Assembly (NCBI GenBank): GCA_029570385.1
Contig: JAKPXD010000009.1
Span: 1-54,924 of the forward strand
Direction: 5' to 3'
From: a bacterium
GTDB lineage: Bacteria > Patescibacteriota > Patescibacteriia > Patescibacteriales > Patescibacteriaceae
Length of the DNA: 54,924 nucleotides
Position numbers and translations under genes: made by a program. The notes below the pieces were generated by a model, which saw only the letters and a program-made list of their open reading frames with translations, was not told the DNA's origin and made no database searches. Shown one piece after another: positions 8,184-16,840 of the stretch; the first letter of the stretch is position 1; every line of letters starts with the position of its first letter.

Positions 8184-9101
8184 TTATTTAGCTTTACGAC
8201 GATTACTCCAATCATTCCAAACCACTAATAGCGGTGAGGCAATAAAAATTGAACTATAGACACCGAAAAATGAACCGATCAATAGAATTAAAGCAAAATC
8301 ACGGATTGAGGCTCCGCCAAATAAAACGATCGCCACCAAGGTCAACATTACCGTCACTGAAGTATAGATTGAGCGAGTTAATGTCTGATTCAAACTAATA
8401 TTAACCGTTTCGGCAAAGCTCTGTCGAGTGCGTAATAAATTTTCCCTGGTTCGGTCAAACACTACAATCGTATCATTAATACTATAACCCAAAATAGTCA
8501 GCACGGCCGCAACCGAAGTTATATCTACTTGGTAACCATAATAATGCCCCAGCAAGGCCATAAAACTAACCATGATTAAAACATCATGAAAAAGAGCCAC
8601 CACGCCACAAACACCATATTTCCAAGAACTAACCGGTTGAGAAACTTTGCGAAAAGCCCAAGCTACATAAATAATAATTGCCACCAAAACCAAAAAAACG
8701 GCGGTCAAAGCTCGACTACGCAAATCACGGCCAACTGATGGCTCAATTGAATCATAACGCAATTCCTCAAAGCCTGGCTGGCCATCAACTTGCGGTGATA
8801 GCTCTCCCAGCTTGTTTAATATTTCTTGATGTTTAGCTTCATCAACCTCTTGAAAGCGCAATCTGATTTCATTATCACCAACTGGCTGGACAATTAAATT
8901 ATCTAGCCCCAATGGATCAAGGCTATCTTGAATTTTATCAACCGTCGGCCGATCTTGGGCATAGCGAGCTTCTAAAACGCTACCACCGGTAAAATCAATA
9001 CCAAAATGTAAGCCCCACGCCGCAATCGCTGCAATCGCTAAAGCGATGACGATAGCTGAAAATATTAACCAATATTTACTTTTTGCAATAATCTGATACA
9101 T
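8184..9101 (-). CDS. secF: Protein translocase subunit SecF
   Basis: Six-helix RND-type membrane protein that works with SecD to pull secreted proteins out of the Sec channel using the ion gradient. The first helix is LIFSAIVIALAIAAIAAWGL, followed by the family motif GIDFTGGSVLEARY. Later helices carry YSINDTIVVFDRTREN and the C-terminal LFGGASIRDFALILLIG. The frame extends to a TTG at 9119, but the ATG at 9101 (MYQIIAKSKYW) fits SecF better and lies 22 nt after the secD stop. The order secD-secF is conserved in bacteria. Confidence 0.95.
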   Translation of the reverse strand: MYQIIAKSKYWLIFSAIVIALAIAAIAAWGLHFGIDFTGGSVLEARYAQDRPTVDKIQDSLDPLGLDNLIVQPVGDNEIRLRFQEVDEAKHQEILNKLGELSPQVDGQPGFEELRYDSIEPSVGRDLRSRALTAVFLVLVAIIIYVAWAFRKVSQPVSSWKYGVCGVVALFHDVLIMVSFMALLGHYYGYQVDITSVAAVLTILGYSINDTIVVFDRTRENLLRTRQSFAETVNISLNQTLTRSIYTSVTVMLTLVAIVLFGGASIRDFALILLIGSFFGVYSSIFIASPLLVVWNDWSNRRKAK

Positions 9102-9123
9102 ATGGATGAATAATAGCAATTAA

Positions 9124-11187
9124 TTATTTATCTTCACCGGAACATTGTCGCCGACTAACTCCAAATAGCCAAGTTTTTTCAGCTAAACGCGGTGTAATCA
9201 TTAAACGCAAAAGGTTGCGAGTAACCACAATAGCGCTAAACATTGACACTAAAACACCCAGCGCTAAAGTAATGGCAAATCCTTTAATTGGACCGGTTAA
9301 AAACTGATACAGAATAAAACAAGTAATTAAAGTTGTATAATTACCATCACGAATTGAGGGCCAAGCGCGTGAAAAACCTTCATTAATGGAATTGCCTAAC
9401 GGTTTGCCAGCGCGCAGCTCTTCCTTGATACGCTCAAAAATAAGGATATTAGCATCAACTGCCATACCGATAGACAAAATAAAACCGGCGATACCTGATA
9501 AAGTTAAAGTGACGGGCCAAATCTTGAAGATGGCCAACAGCAATGAACCATAAATTGACAGAGATATAACTGACAACAAGCCGGGCAAACGATAAAAAAT
9601 AATCATGAATAGCGCTACTAAGGCTAAGCCGATCAAACCGGCCTGCAAACTATTATCAACCGATGATTGGCCAAGGCTAGCGCCAATGGTTTGTTGATTA
9701 ACCAAGCTGATCGGTACTGGCAAGGCTCCGGCATTCAAACGTTGCGCTAATGTTTTCGCCTCAATTTGACTAAAACGACCGGAGATTACTGCTTGACCGC
9801 CAGTAATCTTCTGGCTGACATTAGGCTGGCTAATAATATAACCGTCCAAAAAAATAGCCACTGGCTTATCAATATTGCGCCCAGTAATGTCTTCAAAAAT
9901 TTTACCACCTTCACTATCAAATTCTAGCGCTACTTCCGGCGAACCATCTTGCGGATTAAATTGAACCGTCGCTCGCTTCAAATATTTACCAGTTAATTCA
10001 GTGGTTTTCCATTCATCAATATTGCCAAGAATATCCACTGCCGACCGAGTCTTAATCAAGATGTGGCTTAATTTATAATCAATTACCGCGCGCTCGTCTT
10101 GCTTATAAAGCAAATGATAACCGAATTGACTTTCCACGACTTCAGAAATCTCTCCTTTTTTCATAGCAAAAGCCGCTTCTTCAAACTGCGGATCCATGGT
10201 GTCGCGACCAAACCAACCAAGCTCACCGCCACTGTCACGAGCTCCCGGCTCAGTCGAATTCTGTTTAACTAAATCGGTAAAATTTTGGACAGTAGCTTGC
10301 TCTTTTAACTTTTTAATTTTGTCTAAGGCTTGCTGCTTATCCAAACCGCTTTCACAGCTAACAGCGCCGTTATAACAAACTAATAAATGAGCCGCCTTGA
10401 CCTCAACTACTGGCTGGCCATCCTGAGTTTTGGGGCGCTTATCTTCTAACTTAACGATTTCATAACCAGCTGATGTTTTTTGTAAATTAGTATTGACTTG
10501 ACCCTTGTTTAATTTTTCAGCAATAGCAATTAACTCCGGATCTTCTTTGCTGCTTAGCCAACCCAAAGATCCACCCGCTGCCTTGGTATCATCATCTTCG
10601 CTTAAAGACTTAGCTAATTCGGCAAAATTACCACCGGACAAAACCTTACCCAAGACATCGCCAGCCTTGGTTTCGGCTTTTTTATTGTAATCATCAAGAT
10701 CTTTCTTTTCTTGATCAGTTAATTCTTTACGCTGATCATTAACTTCTTTAAATTGCAATAGCGGAGTTTCGCCAATCATCTTAATCGCCTGCTTAACATC
10801 GTTAATACCGGCCAATTCCACCGAAATCTGGTATTTGCCTTGAGTAGTTTTATTAATCTGAACATTGGGTTCACTAACGCCGAACATATTAACCCGGCGC
10901 TCCACCACATCGCGCGCCCCCTGAATGGCGTTCATGCGATCATTGACCGGAACGGCAGACAAATCAGCGTCATAGGTCAAACTAGTACCGCCAGACAAAT
11001 CCAACCCCAAACGAAATGGCACTTCTTTAACTTTTGGCAATGGCCAATTATGCTTGGTAATAAAATTATTATACTGCGGTCCTAGGTTAACCAGTAAACT
11101 AGCTACTACCAAAACCACCAATAGCCCGAAAAACTGCCAAGCGCGGCTTTTCTGTTTGGCTGATATTCTCTTTTCTGCGTGAGCCAT
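9124..11187 (-). CDS. secD: SecD with two inserted parvulin-like domains
   Basis: About 687 residues from the ATG at 11187 (a TTG at 11193 is less likely). The SecD framework is clear: an N-terminal helix, LGLDLSGGTSLTYDAD near residue 63, and a C-terminal RND part with GMAVDANILIFERIKEELR near 576. Between the first periplasmic segment (to about 150) and the usual SecD head (from about 405) lies an insert of some 250 residues. It resembles two PpiC/parvulin domains: one at about 165-250 (GGSLGWLSSKEDPELI, then GYEIVKLEDKRP) and one at about 266-365 (VKAAHLLVCY, GGELGWFGRDTMDPQFEEAAF, FGYHLLYKQDE). A third parvulin-like start, YKLSHILIKT, follows. Parvulins catalyse prolyl isomerisation or act as chaperones, so the protein may couple translocation to folding. 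Confidence 0.92.
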   Translation of the reverse strand: MAHAEKRISAKQKSRAWQFFGLLVVLVVASLLVNLGPQYNNFITKHNWPLPKVKEVPFRLGLDLSGGTSLTYDADLSAVPVNDRMNAIQGARDVVERRVNMFGVSEPNVQINKTTQGKYQISVELAGINDVKQAIKMIGETPLLQFKEVNDQRKELTDQEKKDLDDYNKKAETKAGDVLGKVLSGGNFAELAKSLSEDDDTKAAGGSLGWLSSKEDPELIAIAEKLNKGQVNTNLQKTSAGYEIVKLEDKRPKTQDGQPVVEVKAAHLLVCYNGAVSCESGLDKQQALDKIKKLKEQATVQNFTDLVKQNSTEPGARDSGGELGWFGRDTMDPQFEEAAFAMKKGEISEVVESQFGYHLLYKQDERAVIDYKLSHILIKTRSAVDILGNIDEWKTTELTGKYLKRATVQFNPQDGSPEVALEFDSEGGKIFEDITGRNIDKPVAIFLDGYIISQPNVSQKITGGQAVISGRFSQIEAKTLAQRLNAGALPVPISLVNQQTIGASLGQSSVDNSLQAGLIGLALVALFMIIFYRLPGLLSVISLSIYGSLLLAIFKIWPVTLTLSGIAGFILSIGMAVDANILIFERIKEELRAGKPLGNSINEGFSRAWPSIRDGNYTTLITCFILYQFLTGPIKGFAITLALGVLVSMFSAIVVTRNLLRLMITPRLAEKTWLFGVSRRQCSGEDK

Positions 11188-11244
11188 AAACAATTTTTAA
11201 AATTTAAAACGCCAAAATTAAATTAACTAAGGTTAATTTACTTC

Positions 11245-11273
11245 ATCATAGTCCACTTTGCTAAAAAAATCAA
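11245..11273 (-). promoter_or_regulatory. Promoter for secD-secF
   Basis: Minus strand TTGATT (11273-11268), 17-nt spacer, TATGAT (11250-11245). The leader to the secD ATG at 11187 would be about 50 nt and very AT-rich, with no clear Shine-Dalgarno. Confidence 0.5.
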
Positions 11274-11277
11274 CGAC

Positions 11278-11307
11278 TAAAAACGCCGCCCCAATCAAGG
11301 GCGGCGT
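11278..11307 (-). terminator. Rho-independent terminator of the RRM gene
   Basis: ACGCCGCCC (11283-11291) pairs with GGGCGGCGT (11299-11307) around a 7-nt loop. Read on the minus strand the stem is followed by a TTTTTAG tract, 30 nt after the RRM stop codon. Confidence 0.85.
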
Positions 11308-11334
11308 CTCTATAAACAATAGGCTAACTTGCAA

Positions 11335-11637
11335 TTAGAAACTGCGAGTTGAACGATTGTCCCAATTGTTGGTTCGTTCTGGGCGTTCAGTCAAAGGGCG
11401 AGCCTCATTGACAGTCACGCGGCGGCCAGCGATTTCCTGGCCATTGAACATATCAATTGCCTTTTGAGCTTCTTCCTCAGTAGCCATCTCCACAAAACCA
11501 AAACCTTTGGAACGACCAGACATCTTGTCAATAATGACAATAGCTGAATCGACGGTCCCGGCCTTAGCGAATTCCTCTTTCAAGGCTTCGCTGGTGAGGC
11601 TGTAAGACAATCCACCAACGTATAATTTTTTGGACAT
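11335..11637 (-). CDS. RRM-domain RNA-binding protein
   Basis: 100 residues, nearly all one RNA recognition motif: RNP2 is KLYVGGL at residues 4-10 and RNP1 is SKGFGFVEM at about 44-52, each keeping the aromatic residues that stack on RNA. A short Arg/Glu/Asn-rich tail follows (RPLTERPERTNNWDNR). Bacterial single-RRM proteins of this size, known best from cyanobacteria, are RNA chaperones often induced by cold. It is monocistronic, with its own promoter, an unusually long structured leader of about 85 nt and a strong terminator, so post-transcriptional control is plausible. Confidence 0.93.
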   Translation of the reverse strand: MSKKLYVGGLSYSLTSEALKEEFAKAGTVDSAIVIIDKMSGRSKGFGFVEMATEEEAQKAIDMFNGQEIAGRRVTVNEARPLTERPERTNNWDNRSTRSF

Positions 11638-11672
11638 ACAAACTTACGAACTTATACGTTTTAAATAAAAGT

Positions 11673-11759
11673 AAGTCGACCTATTTCTCGGCGACTTTTA
11701 GAGATCACACAAAGAAAAACTTACGTGATCAATATAACAGGAAAATAGGTAAAAGTCAA
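11673..11759 (-). promoter_or_regulatory. Promoter and structured leader of the RRM gene
   Basis: Minus strand TTGACT (11759-11754), 17-nt spacer, TATATT (11736-11731) predicts a start near 11724. A palindrome GATCAC/GTGATC (11703-11708 with 11725-11730) overlaps the start site and may be an operator. Within the leader, AAGTCG/CGACTT (11673-11678 with 11692-11697) can form a hairpin about 35 nt before the ATG. Confidence 0.55.
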
Positions 11760-11871
11760 ACTATGTAATGGTTCAATGCCTTTGCACCACTCTTAGTGAT
11801 ATAGTGTTAACTTGATTTATTAATTAAATACTGAAATAATGTTTTATGGTAATTAATTATTAATAAATTGT

Positions 11872-12549
11872 ATGCCTACATTATTTTTTTTCCTATCAAT
11901 TATTGCCCTAATCGGCCTTATAATTGGGATAATTAAACCATCAAAAGTAAAATTAACCTCTAGAAAAAAGGTTATTTTATGGTTCGGTGGATCATTCATT
12001 GTCTTTATTATTTTAATTGGTGCGACCTCTCCTGTTGATAAAACACAATTATCTGTTCAAGAAAATAAACCAGCAGACACTACCGTAGTAGCAGATCAAA
12101 CGCCTGAACAATTGTTAGAATCAAGCTATAAAGCTGAAATTAAAAAAATTGGCACGACCAAATTTTCTTATCGTGATATGAAAATTGAGGACGCCGATAA
12201 TTATCGGCCGGCCGGAAGCAAAATGGTTACTATTAGTGTTAATATTGATGATTTTTATAAAAAGGATTCTTTAATTAGAGATACTGGCATTTTATCGTCT
12301 AATTTATTCCAAAAAAGCCTCGACACTTCTATCCCAATGATTGATTATATTGTTTGGTTCTATGGTAATACAAGAGATTCTTATGGGAATGATAAACAAG
12401 ACGTAGTTTTAGTCTATGCAACATCCAAAGATACTCTAGAAAAAATAAACTGGGGTGGTTTTGACAGAGAAAATATGTGCGAATTCCTAAAAAGTCATCC
12501 AACTGAGAATATGGACAATGCTTGCAATGAAACTGCTATTATTAAATAA
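11872..12549 (+). CDS. Membrane-anchored protein of unknown function
   Basis: 225 residues. Two N-terminal hydrophobic segments (residues 3-22 and about 33-50, WFGGSFIVFIILIGA) are followed by a Thr/Gln-rich linker and a soluble domain of some 150 residues that would lie outside the cell if both helices span. I recognise no family or catalytic motif. The soluble part has mixed alpha/beta character and two cysteines near the end (ENMCEF and NACNE). It stands alone on the plus strand between two minus-strand genes and ends just before a strong bidirectional terminator. Confidence 0.7.
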   Translation: MPTLFFFLSIIALIGLIIGIIKPSKVKLTSRKKVILWFGGSFIVFIILIGATSPVDKTQLSVQENKPADTTVVADQTPEQLLESSYKAEIKKIGTTKFSYRDMKIEDADNYRPAGSKMVTISVNIDDFYKKDSLIRDTGILSSNLFQKSLDTSIPMIDYIVWFYGNTRDSYGNDKQDVVLVYATSKDTLEKINWGGFDRENMCEFLKSHPTENMDNACNETAIIK

Positions 12550-12566
12550 TATAAATAGTTGATTAT

Positions 12567-12599
12567 AAAAAACACCGGCCATTACAGTCGGTGTTTTTT
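12567..12599. terminator. Bidirectional terminator between the 11.9 kb gene and secA
   Basis: An 11-bp stem (AAAAAACACCG with CGGTGTTTTTT) with A and T tracts on both sides lies between the convergent stops at 12549 and 12616 and can end transcription from both directions. Confidence 0.85.
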
Positions 12600-12615
12600 A
12601 GTTATTATACCCTTT

Positions 12616-15360
12616 TTATTTTCCGCAGCACTTCTTATACTTTTTTCCGCTGCCACATGGGCAAAGATCGTTGCGACCAATTTTATGCCCCGCGCTATCT
12701 TTTAATTTTTGCGCCACTGGTGCCGCGTTGGTTTCATCGCCCGACTTAAAAACTAAATTCTTGGGAGTATCCGCTCCGGCAATCATTTGACCGATGGCTT
12801 GTTGATTGGAACGACTAAAATCAACAATCTTAAAGATAGAATAAACCACCTGTTTCTGAATCAGACTATTTAGTTCATTAAATAATCGATAAGCCTCTTT
12901 TTTATACTCAACTAATGGATCGCGTTGGCCATAACCCCTTAGCCCAATACCTTTACGCATATAATCCATCGCCTCCAAATGATCAATCCATAGTCCGTCA
13001 ATTGATCGCAATAAAACGGATTTTTCAATCGCCAGCCAATCTAAATTTAAGTCTTTGGCCAACACTAATAATTCGTTATAAGCCTGATGCACTAAATCAA
13101 ACAGATGTTTAACCAGCGCGTCGCGATAAGCAATTTTATCAATTTTGGCAGTTGAGCTCTCGCCCAGTTTAATCAACTGACTAGCCAGCTCGACCGGCCG
13201 AATGTCAATAATCGTACTCATTACTTGACTAATTTCCTGAATATTCCAATCTTCACTATTTTCACCTTGAGTATGAAAGCTAACAACCTGCTCAATCTCA
13301 GCATCCATCATTTCTAAAATCAAGCCGCTAAGTGGCGTAGCTGGCGACTGGTCCGTCTCCGTACTTGGTTCAGTTTCACTTAATTGCAAAATTTGGTGCC
13401 GCCGGCGATAAATACTTTCCCGATGTTTATTAATAACATCATCATACTCAACTAAATGTTTCCGCAGATCAAAATTATTACCCTCAACTCGTTTTTGGGC
13501 CGATTCAATTGATTTAGAAACTAGACTATTTTCAATCGGCATATCTTCCGGCAATTTCAAAGTTGACATCATCCTTTTCAGACGATCACCGCCAAAAATT
13601 CTCATCAAATCATCCTCGGTTGAAATATAGAATTGGCTAGAGCCGGGATCGCCTTGCCGACCGGCACGACCGCGCAATTGATTATCAATCCGCCGCGCCT
13701 CATGACGCTCAGTCCCGATAACATGCAGACCGCCAGACTCTAAAACTTTGGCTTGTTCGGCGCTATCGGGCGGATTGCCGCCTAAAATAATATCAACGCC
13801 GCGACCAGCCATATTGGTGGCAATAGTTACCGCTCCAGGCCGACCGGCTTGAGAAATAATTTGCGCCTCTTTCTCGTGATACTTGGCGTTCAAAATTTCC
13901 GCCGACACACCTTGCCGAGCCAATAAGTCGGCTAGAGCTTCACTTTTTTCAATCGAAATAGTGCCGACCAAAACTGGCTGCCCTTTGGCATGACGCTCTT
14001 TGATATCGTTAGCCACCGCTTGAAATTTACCGGCTTCCGTGGCGTAAATTAAATCATTAAAATCGCGGCGGACAGTTGGCTTATTAGTTGGAATAACAAC
14101 CGTTTCTAGATTATAAATCTTGGAAAATTCCTCGGCTTCGGTTAAAGCTGTACCGGTCATACCGGCTAACTTTTCATACATGCGAAAAAAATTCTGAAAA
14201 GTAATCGTGGCCAGGGTCCGGCTCTCTTTCTGAATTTCCACCCCCTCTTTAGCCTCAATGGCTTGATGTAGGCCCTCACTATAACGACGACCATACATCA
14301 GTCGGCCAGTAAACTCATCAACAATAATCACCTCACCGTCTTTAACCACATATTCCTTGTCTTTATGAAACAAGACGCGCGCTTTTAGCGCCTGTTCAAT
14401 ATGCATGACTTCGCGGACACCACCCTCAACATAAATATTTTCAACGCCCAAAAAATTTTCCATCCGATTCATGCCAGCCTCAGTCAATGTTACCGATCGC
14501 ATTTTTTCATCAACATTGTAATCAGTGGCTTCATCCAGTCTGGCGACTAATTCGGCAAATTTATAATATTTATCGGTAGATTCTTCGCCGGCGCTAGAAA
14601 TAATTAATGGCGTGCGGGCTTCATCAATTAAAATAGAATCAACTTCATCAACAATAGCATAATGCAGCGGCCGTTGAACCATTTGATTCTGATTAGCCAC
14701 CATATTGTCGCGCAAATAATCAAAACCGAATTCATTATTAGTGCCATAGAGAACATCACAATTATAGGCCTCCTGACGGCTGATTGGCCGAAAATGGCGC
14801 AAGCGCTCATCGTATTGAGTGCTATCTTCATAATCTGGATCATACTTGAGGGCCTGTTCATGAATAATGACTGCTGTTGTTAAACCAAGACGATGATAAA
14901 CTTGCCCCATCCAACCAGCACCAATTCTAGCCAAATAATCATTAACCGTAACCAGATGCGCCCCTTTACCGGTTAAGGCGTTTAAGTATAACGGCAAAGT
15001 CGCCACTAAAGTTTTACCTTCACCGGTTTTCATTTCAGCAATCTGTCCGCGATGAAGGATAATGCCGCCGATTAATTGGACATCGAAATGACGCTGGCCA
15101 ATTGTTCGCCGAGCCGCTTCACGCATCATAGCAAATGCTTCTGGTAAAATACTATCTAAATAATCCTGGGCCCCGCTGCTACCAGATTGTTGCAACGCCT
15201 GCTGGTAGTTGCTCTTGAATTCAGTGGTTTTTTGAACTAAATCTTCATCAGTGTATTGGCTAATAGTCGGCTCCAAATTATTTATTTGGTCAATCAATGG
15301 CTGCAAACCCTTAATTATCCGTTCGTTGGGATCGCCAAATATCTTTTGTAAAAAACTCAT
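12616..15360 (-). CDS. secA: Preprotein translocase ATPase SecA
   Basis: 914 residues, full length. Walker A is GEGKTLVATLPLYL near residue 110, Walker B is in AIVDEVDSILIDEARTPLI, and the second helicase half contains VTIATNMAGRGVDIILGG and RIDNQLRGRAGRQGDPG. The C terminus is the zinc-binding SEC-C motif CPCGSGKKYKKCCGK, preceded by a variable linker. SecA drives unfolded preproteins through SecYEG; SecDF is encoded 1.4 kb away. It starts at an ATG at 15360 and has its own promoter. Confidence 0.97.
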   Translation of the reverse strand: MSFLQKIFGDPNERIIKGLQPLIDQINNLEPTISQYTDEDLVQKTTEFKSNYQQALQQSGSSGAQDYLDSILPEAFAMMREAARRTIGQRHFDVQLIGGIILHRGQIAEMKTGEGKTLVATLPLYLNALTGKGAHLVTVNDYLARIGAGWMGQVYHRLGLTTAVIIHEQALKYDPDYEDSTQYDERLRHFRPISRQEAYNCDVLYGTNNEFGFDYLRDNMVANQNQMVQRPLHYAIVDEVDSILIDEARTPLIISSAGEESTDKYYKFAELVARLDEATDYNVDEKMRSVTLTEAGMNRMENFLGVENIYVEGGVREVMHIEQALKARVLFHKDKEYVVKDGEVIIVDEFTGRLMYGRRYSEGLHQAIEAKEGVEIQKESRTLATITFQNFFRMYEKLAGMTGTALTEAEEFSKIYNLETVVIPTNKPTVRRDFNDLIYATEAGKFQAVANDIKERHAKGQPVLVGTISIEKSEALADLLARQGVSAEILNAKYHEKEAQIISQAGRPGAVTIATNMAGRGVDIILGGNPPDSAEQAKVLESGGLHVIGTERHEARRIDNQLRGRAGRQGDPGSSQFYISTEDDLMRIFGGDRLKRMMSTLKLPEDMPIENSLVSKSIESAQKRVEGNNFDLRKHLVEYDDVINKHRESIYRRRHQILQLSETEPSTETDQSPATPLSGLILEMMDAEIEQVVSFHTQGENSEDWNIQEISQVMSTIIDIRPVELASQLIKLGESSTAKIDKIAYRDALVKHLFDLVHQAYNELLVLAKDLNLDWLAIEKSVLLRSIDGLWIDHLEAMDYMRKGIGLRGYGQRDPLVEYKKEAYRLFNELNSLIQKQVVYSIFKIVDFSRSNQQAIGQMIAGADTPKNLVFKSGDETNAAPVAQKLKDSAGHKIGRNDLCPCGSGKKYKKCCGK

Positions 15361-15411
15361 AATATTTATTAATTAAATCGCCTGCTTAAACGGCACTAAC
15401 TCATTTTTTCC

Positions 15412-15439
15412 ATTATAGTCTAAATAAAGCAAAAAGCAA
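15412..15439 (-). promoter_or_regulatory. Promoter for secA
   Basis: Minus strand TTGCTT (15439-15434), 16-nt spacer, TATAAT (15417-15412). The -35 box lies inside the terminator stem that follows the upstream hibernation-factor gene, a compact arrangement. Confidence 0.6.
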
Positions 15440-15459
15440 GGCCAACGCCTTGCTTTTTT
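15431..15459 (-). terminator. Terminator after the hibernation factor gene
   Basis: A 12-bp stem AAAAAGCAAGGC/GCCTTGCTTTTT with a 4-nt CAAC loop lies 18 nt after the stop at 15477. It separates that gene from secA. Confidence 0.85.
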
Positions 15460-15476
15460 CAACCTAAATTAGCCCT

Positions 15477-15788
15477 CTAACGACCGCTTTTCTTCTCTTT
15501 ATATTTGATAATCATCTGCGCCAAATGATCTTTAACTTTTTCAATCGCCTTATAAAGATCGGGTTCGGTTTTTTCAATCCGCAATAACTCCCCTGGCAAT
15601 TGTAAATTTATCTCCGCTCTAAATATATCACCCTTAGTGCGACGCCGACTCATTAATTCAACTTGCACATCACAAGCAATCGGCTGAATATCGCCCAAAT
15701 ACTTATCCAACATGTTGATCTTTTTTTTAATATAATTGGTTATGGCCAGTGTCAATTCAAAACCATGAGCTTTAATGTTGGCTTGCAT
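15477..15788 (-). CDS. hpf: Short ribosome hibernation promoting factor
   Basis: 103-residue member of the HPF/YfiA (RaiA) family: MQANIKAHGFELTLAITNYI at the N terminus, then DVQVELMSRRRTKGDIFRAEI and LYKAIEKVKDHLAQMI. The fold is beta-alpha-beta-beta-beta-alpha and binds the 30S decoding centre to silence idle ribosomes. Only the N-terminal domain is present; the dimerising tail of long HPF is absent. It lies upstream of secA, a neighbour relation common in many bacteria, but terminator and promoter elements separate the two. Confidence 0.92.
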   Translation of the reverse strand: MQANIKAHGFELTLAITNYIKKKINMLDKYLGDIQPIACDVQVELMSRRRTKGDIFRAEINLQLPGELLRIEKTEPDLYKAIEKVKDHLAQMIIKYKEKKSGR

Positions 15789-15813
15789 AGGCGTATATAT
15801 TTAAAAATAAAAG

Positions 15814-16737
15814 TTACTTAATCTTGTGCCGGCTGGGCTTATTAATTTTTAACCGGCTTAAAACCTGCTCAGCTGTTTTTTGTTCATAAATCATCGCCGC
15901 CAATCCACGCAGCCAATTACTGGCTTCCGTCAACGAGCGCTGATGGATATTACGGCCAATCGCCACACCGGCCGCGCCGGCCGCTAATTGAACTTGAATA
16001 TCTTTAAAAACTTGACCAGCCGTTCGACTGGACCCGCCGGCAAAAACAACCTTAGTTTTTCCAGCCGCCTGAACGATGCGTTGAATATTTTTAACTGTCA
16101 GTGGCTTAGGCGCCTTTAATTTAACAAAATCTGCTCCGAGACTAACCGCCACCCCAGCCGCGCCGGCAATTATTTCCGCATCATTTTCGTTTTTAACATT
16201 TACCCCCTTAGGGTATATCCAAACAATGGCTAGCAAACCTTGAGCATGCGCCTGACGAATAATCTCTGACGCTTCGGCCATCATCTGCCCTTCATGTTGA
16301 CTACCCAAATAAATAGTATAACCCACGCCAGCCAATCGAAAACCGGCCTGTTTGGCTAAAGCAATAGCTTGACCGACACCGGCCAAGCAACGACTAATCG
16401 GATCACCAGGTAATAAATTAGTCTTGCCGTTAAGCTTGATAACATAAGCGGTCCGGCGGTAATGCTGGCCATACCAACTAGCCAAACCATAATGGACGGC
16501 TGCTGCGCCAATCGGCATCTTATCGGCAATCTGAAAAAAATGCTCTGGATCATTGTCGGCTTGGTCAATGCCAGGGCCAAAAAAATCACTATTGAGATGC
16601 TCAATTCGCTGATCACCGGCTAATAATAACAAGCGGCCAGTCTTCTTGGTTAATAGCTGCCAATTGCTATTATAAAGACTACGCTTGGCCTTAGGCACAT
16701 CAGCCGGGTAGATTATTTTCGTGGGATGATTGGGCAT
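15814..16737 (-). CDS. Class I fructose-bisphosphate aldolase, archaeal/DhnA type
   Basis: 307 residues from the ATG at 16737 (MPNHPTKIIYP); the open frame to 16794 crosses its own promoter and can be set aside. It is a TIM-barrel of the FbaB/DhnA family: LLLLAGDQRIEHL near the start of the barrel, GVGYTIYLGS, AIVWIYPKGVNV, GADFVKLKAPKP with the likely Schiff-base lysine, and the phosphate-binding end VVFAGGSSRTAG and GAAGVAIGRNIHQR. It would cleave or form fructose 1,6-bisphosphate in central carbon flow. A sugar-phosphate lyase with another substrate in the same family cannot be excluded. Confidence 0.85.
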   Translation of the reverse strand: MPNHPTKIIYPADVPKAKRSLYNSNWQLLTKKTGRLLLLAGDQRIEHLNSDFFGPGIDQADNDPEHFFQIADKMPIGAAAVHYGLASWYGQHYRRTAYVIKLNGKTNLLPGDPISRCLAGVGQAIALAKQAGFRLAGVGYTIYLGSQHEGQMMAEASEIIRQAHAQGLLAIVWIYPKGVNVKNENDAEIIAGAAGVAVSLGADFVKLKAPKPLTVKNIQRIVQAAGKTKVVFAGGSSRTAGQVFKDIQVQLAAGAAGVAIGRNIHQRSLTEASNWLRGLAAMIYEQKTAEQVLSRLKINKPSRHKIK

Positions 16738-16765
16738 AAATAATGATTTAAGGTTTGACAATTTA

Positions 16766-16807
16766 ATTATAGCAAGATTTGGCTTTCTCGACAATTTTCT
16801 ATATAAT
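16766..16807. promoter_or_regulatory. Overlapping divergent promoters (aldolase and MFS)
   Basis: Minus: TTGTCG (16794-16789), 17-nt spacer, TATAAT (16771-16766). Plus: TTGGCT (16779-16784), 17-nt spacer, TATAAT (16802-16807). The two core promoters occupy the same 42 bp, so RNA polymerase cannot bind both at once, and this fixes the aldolase start at 16737. Confidence 0.7.
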
Positions 16808-16840
16808 AAAGCTATTCCGGTTTAACAGACTTTTTATTTT

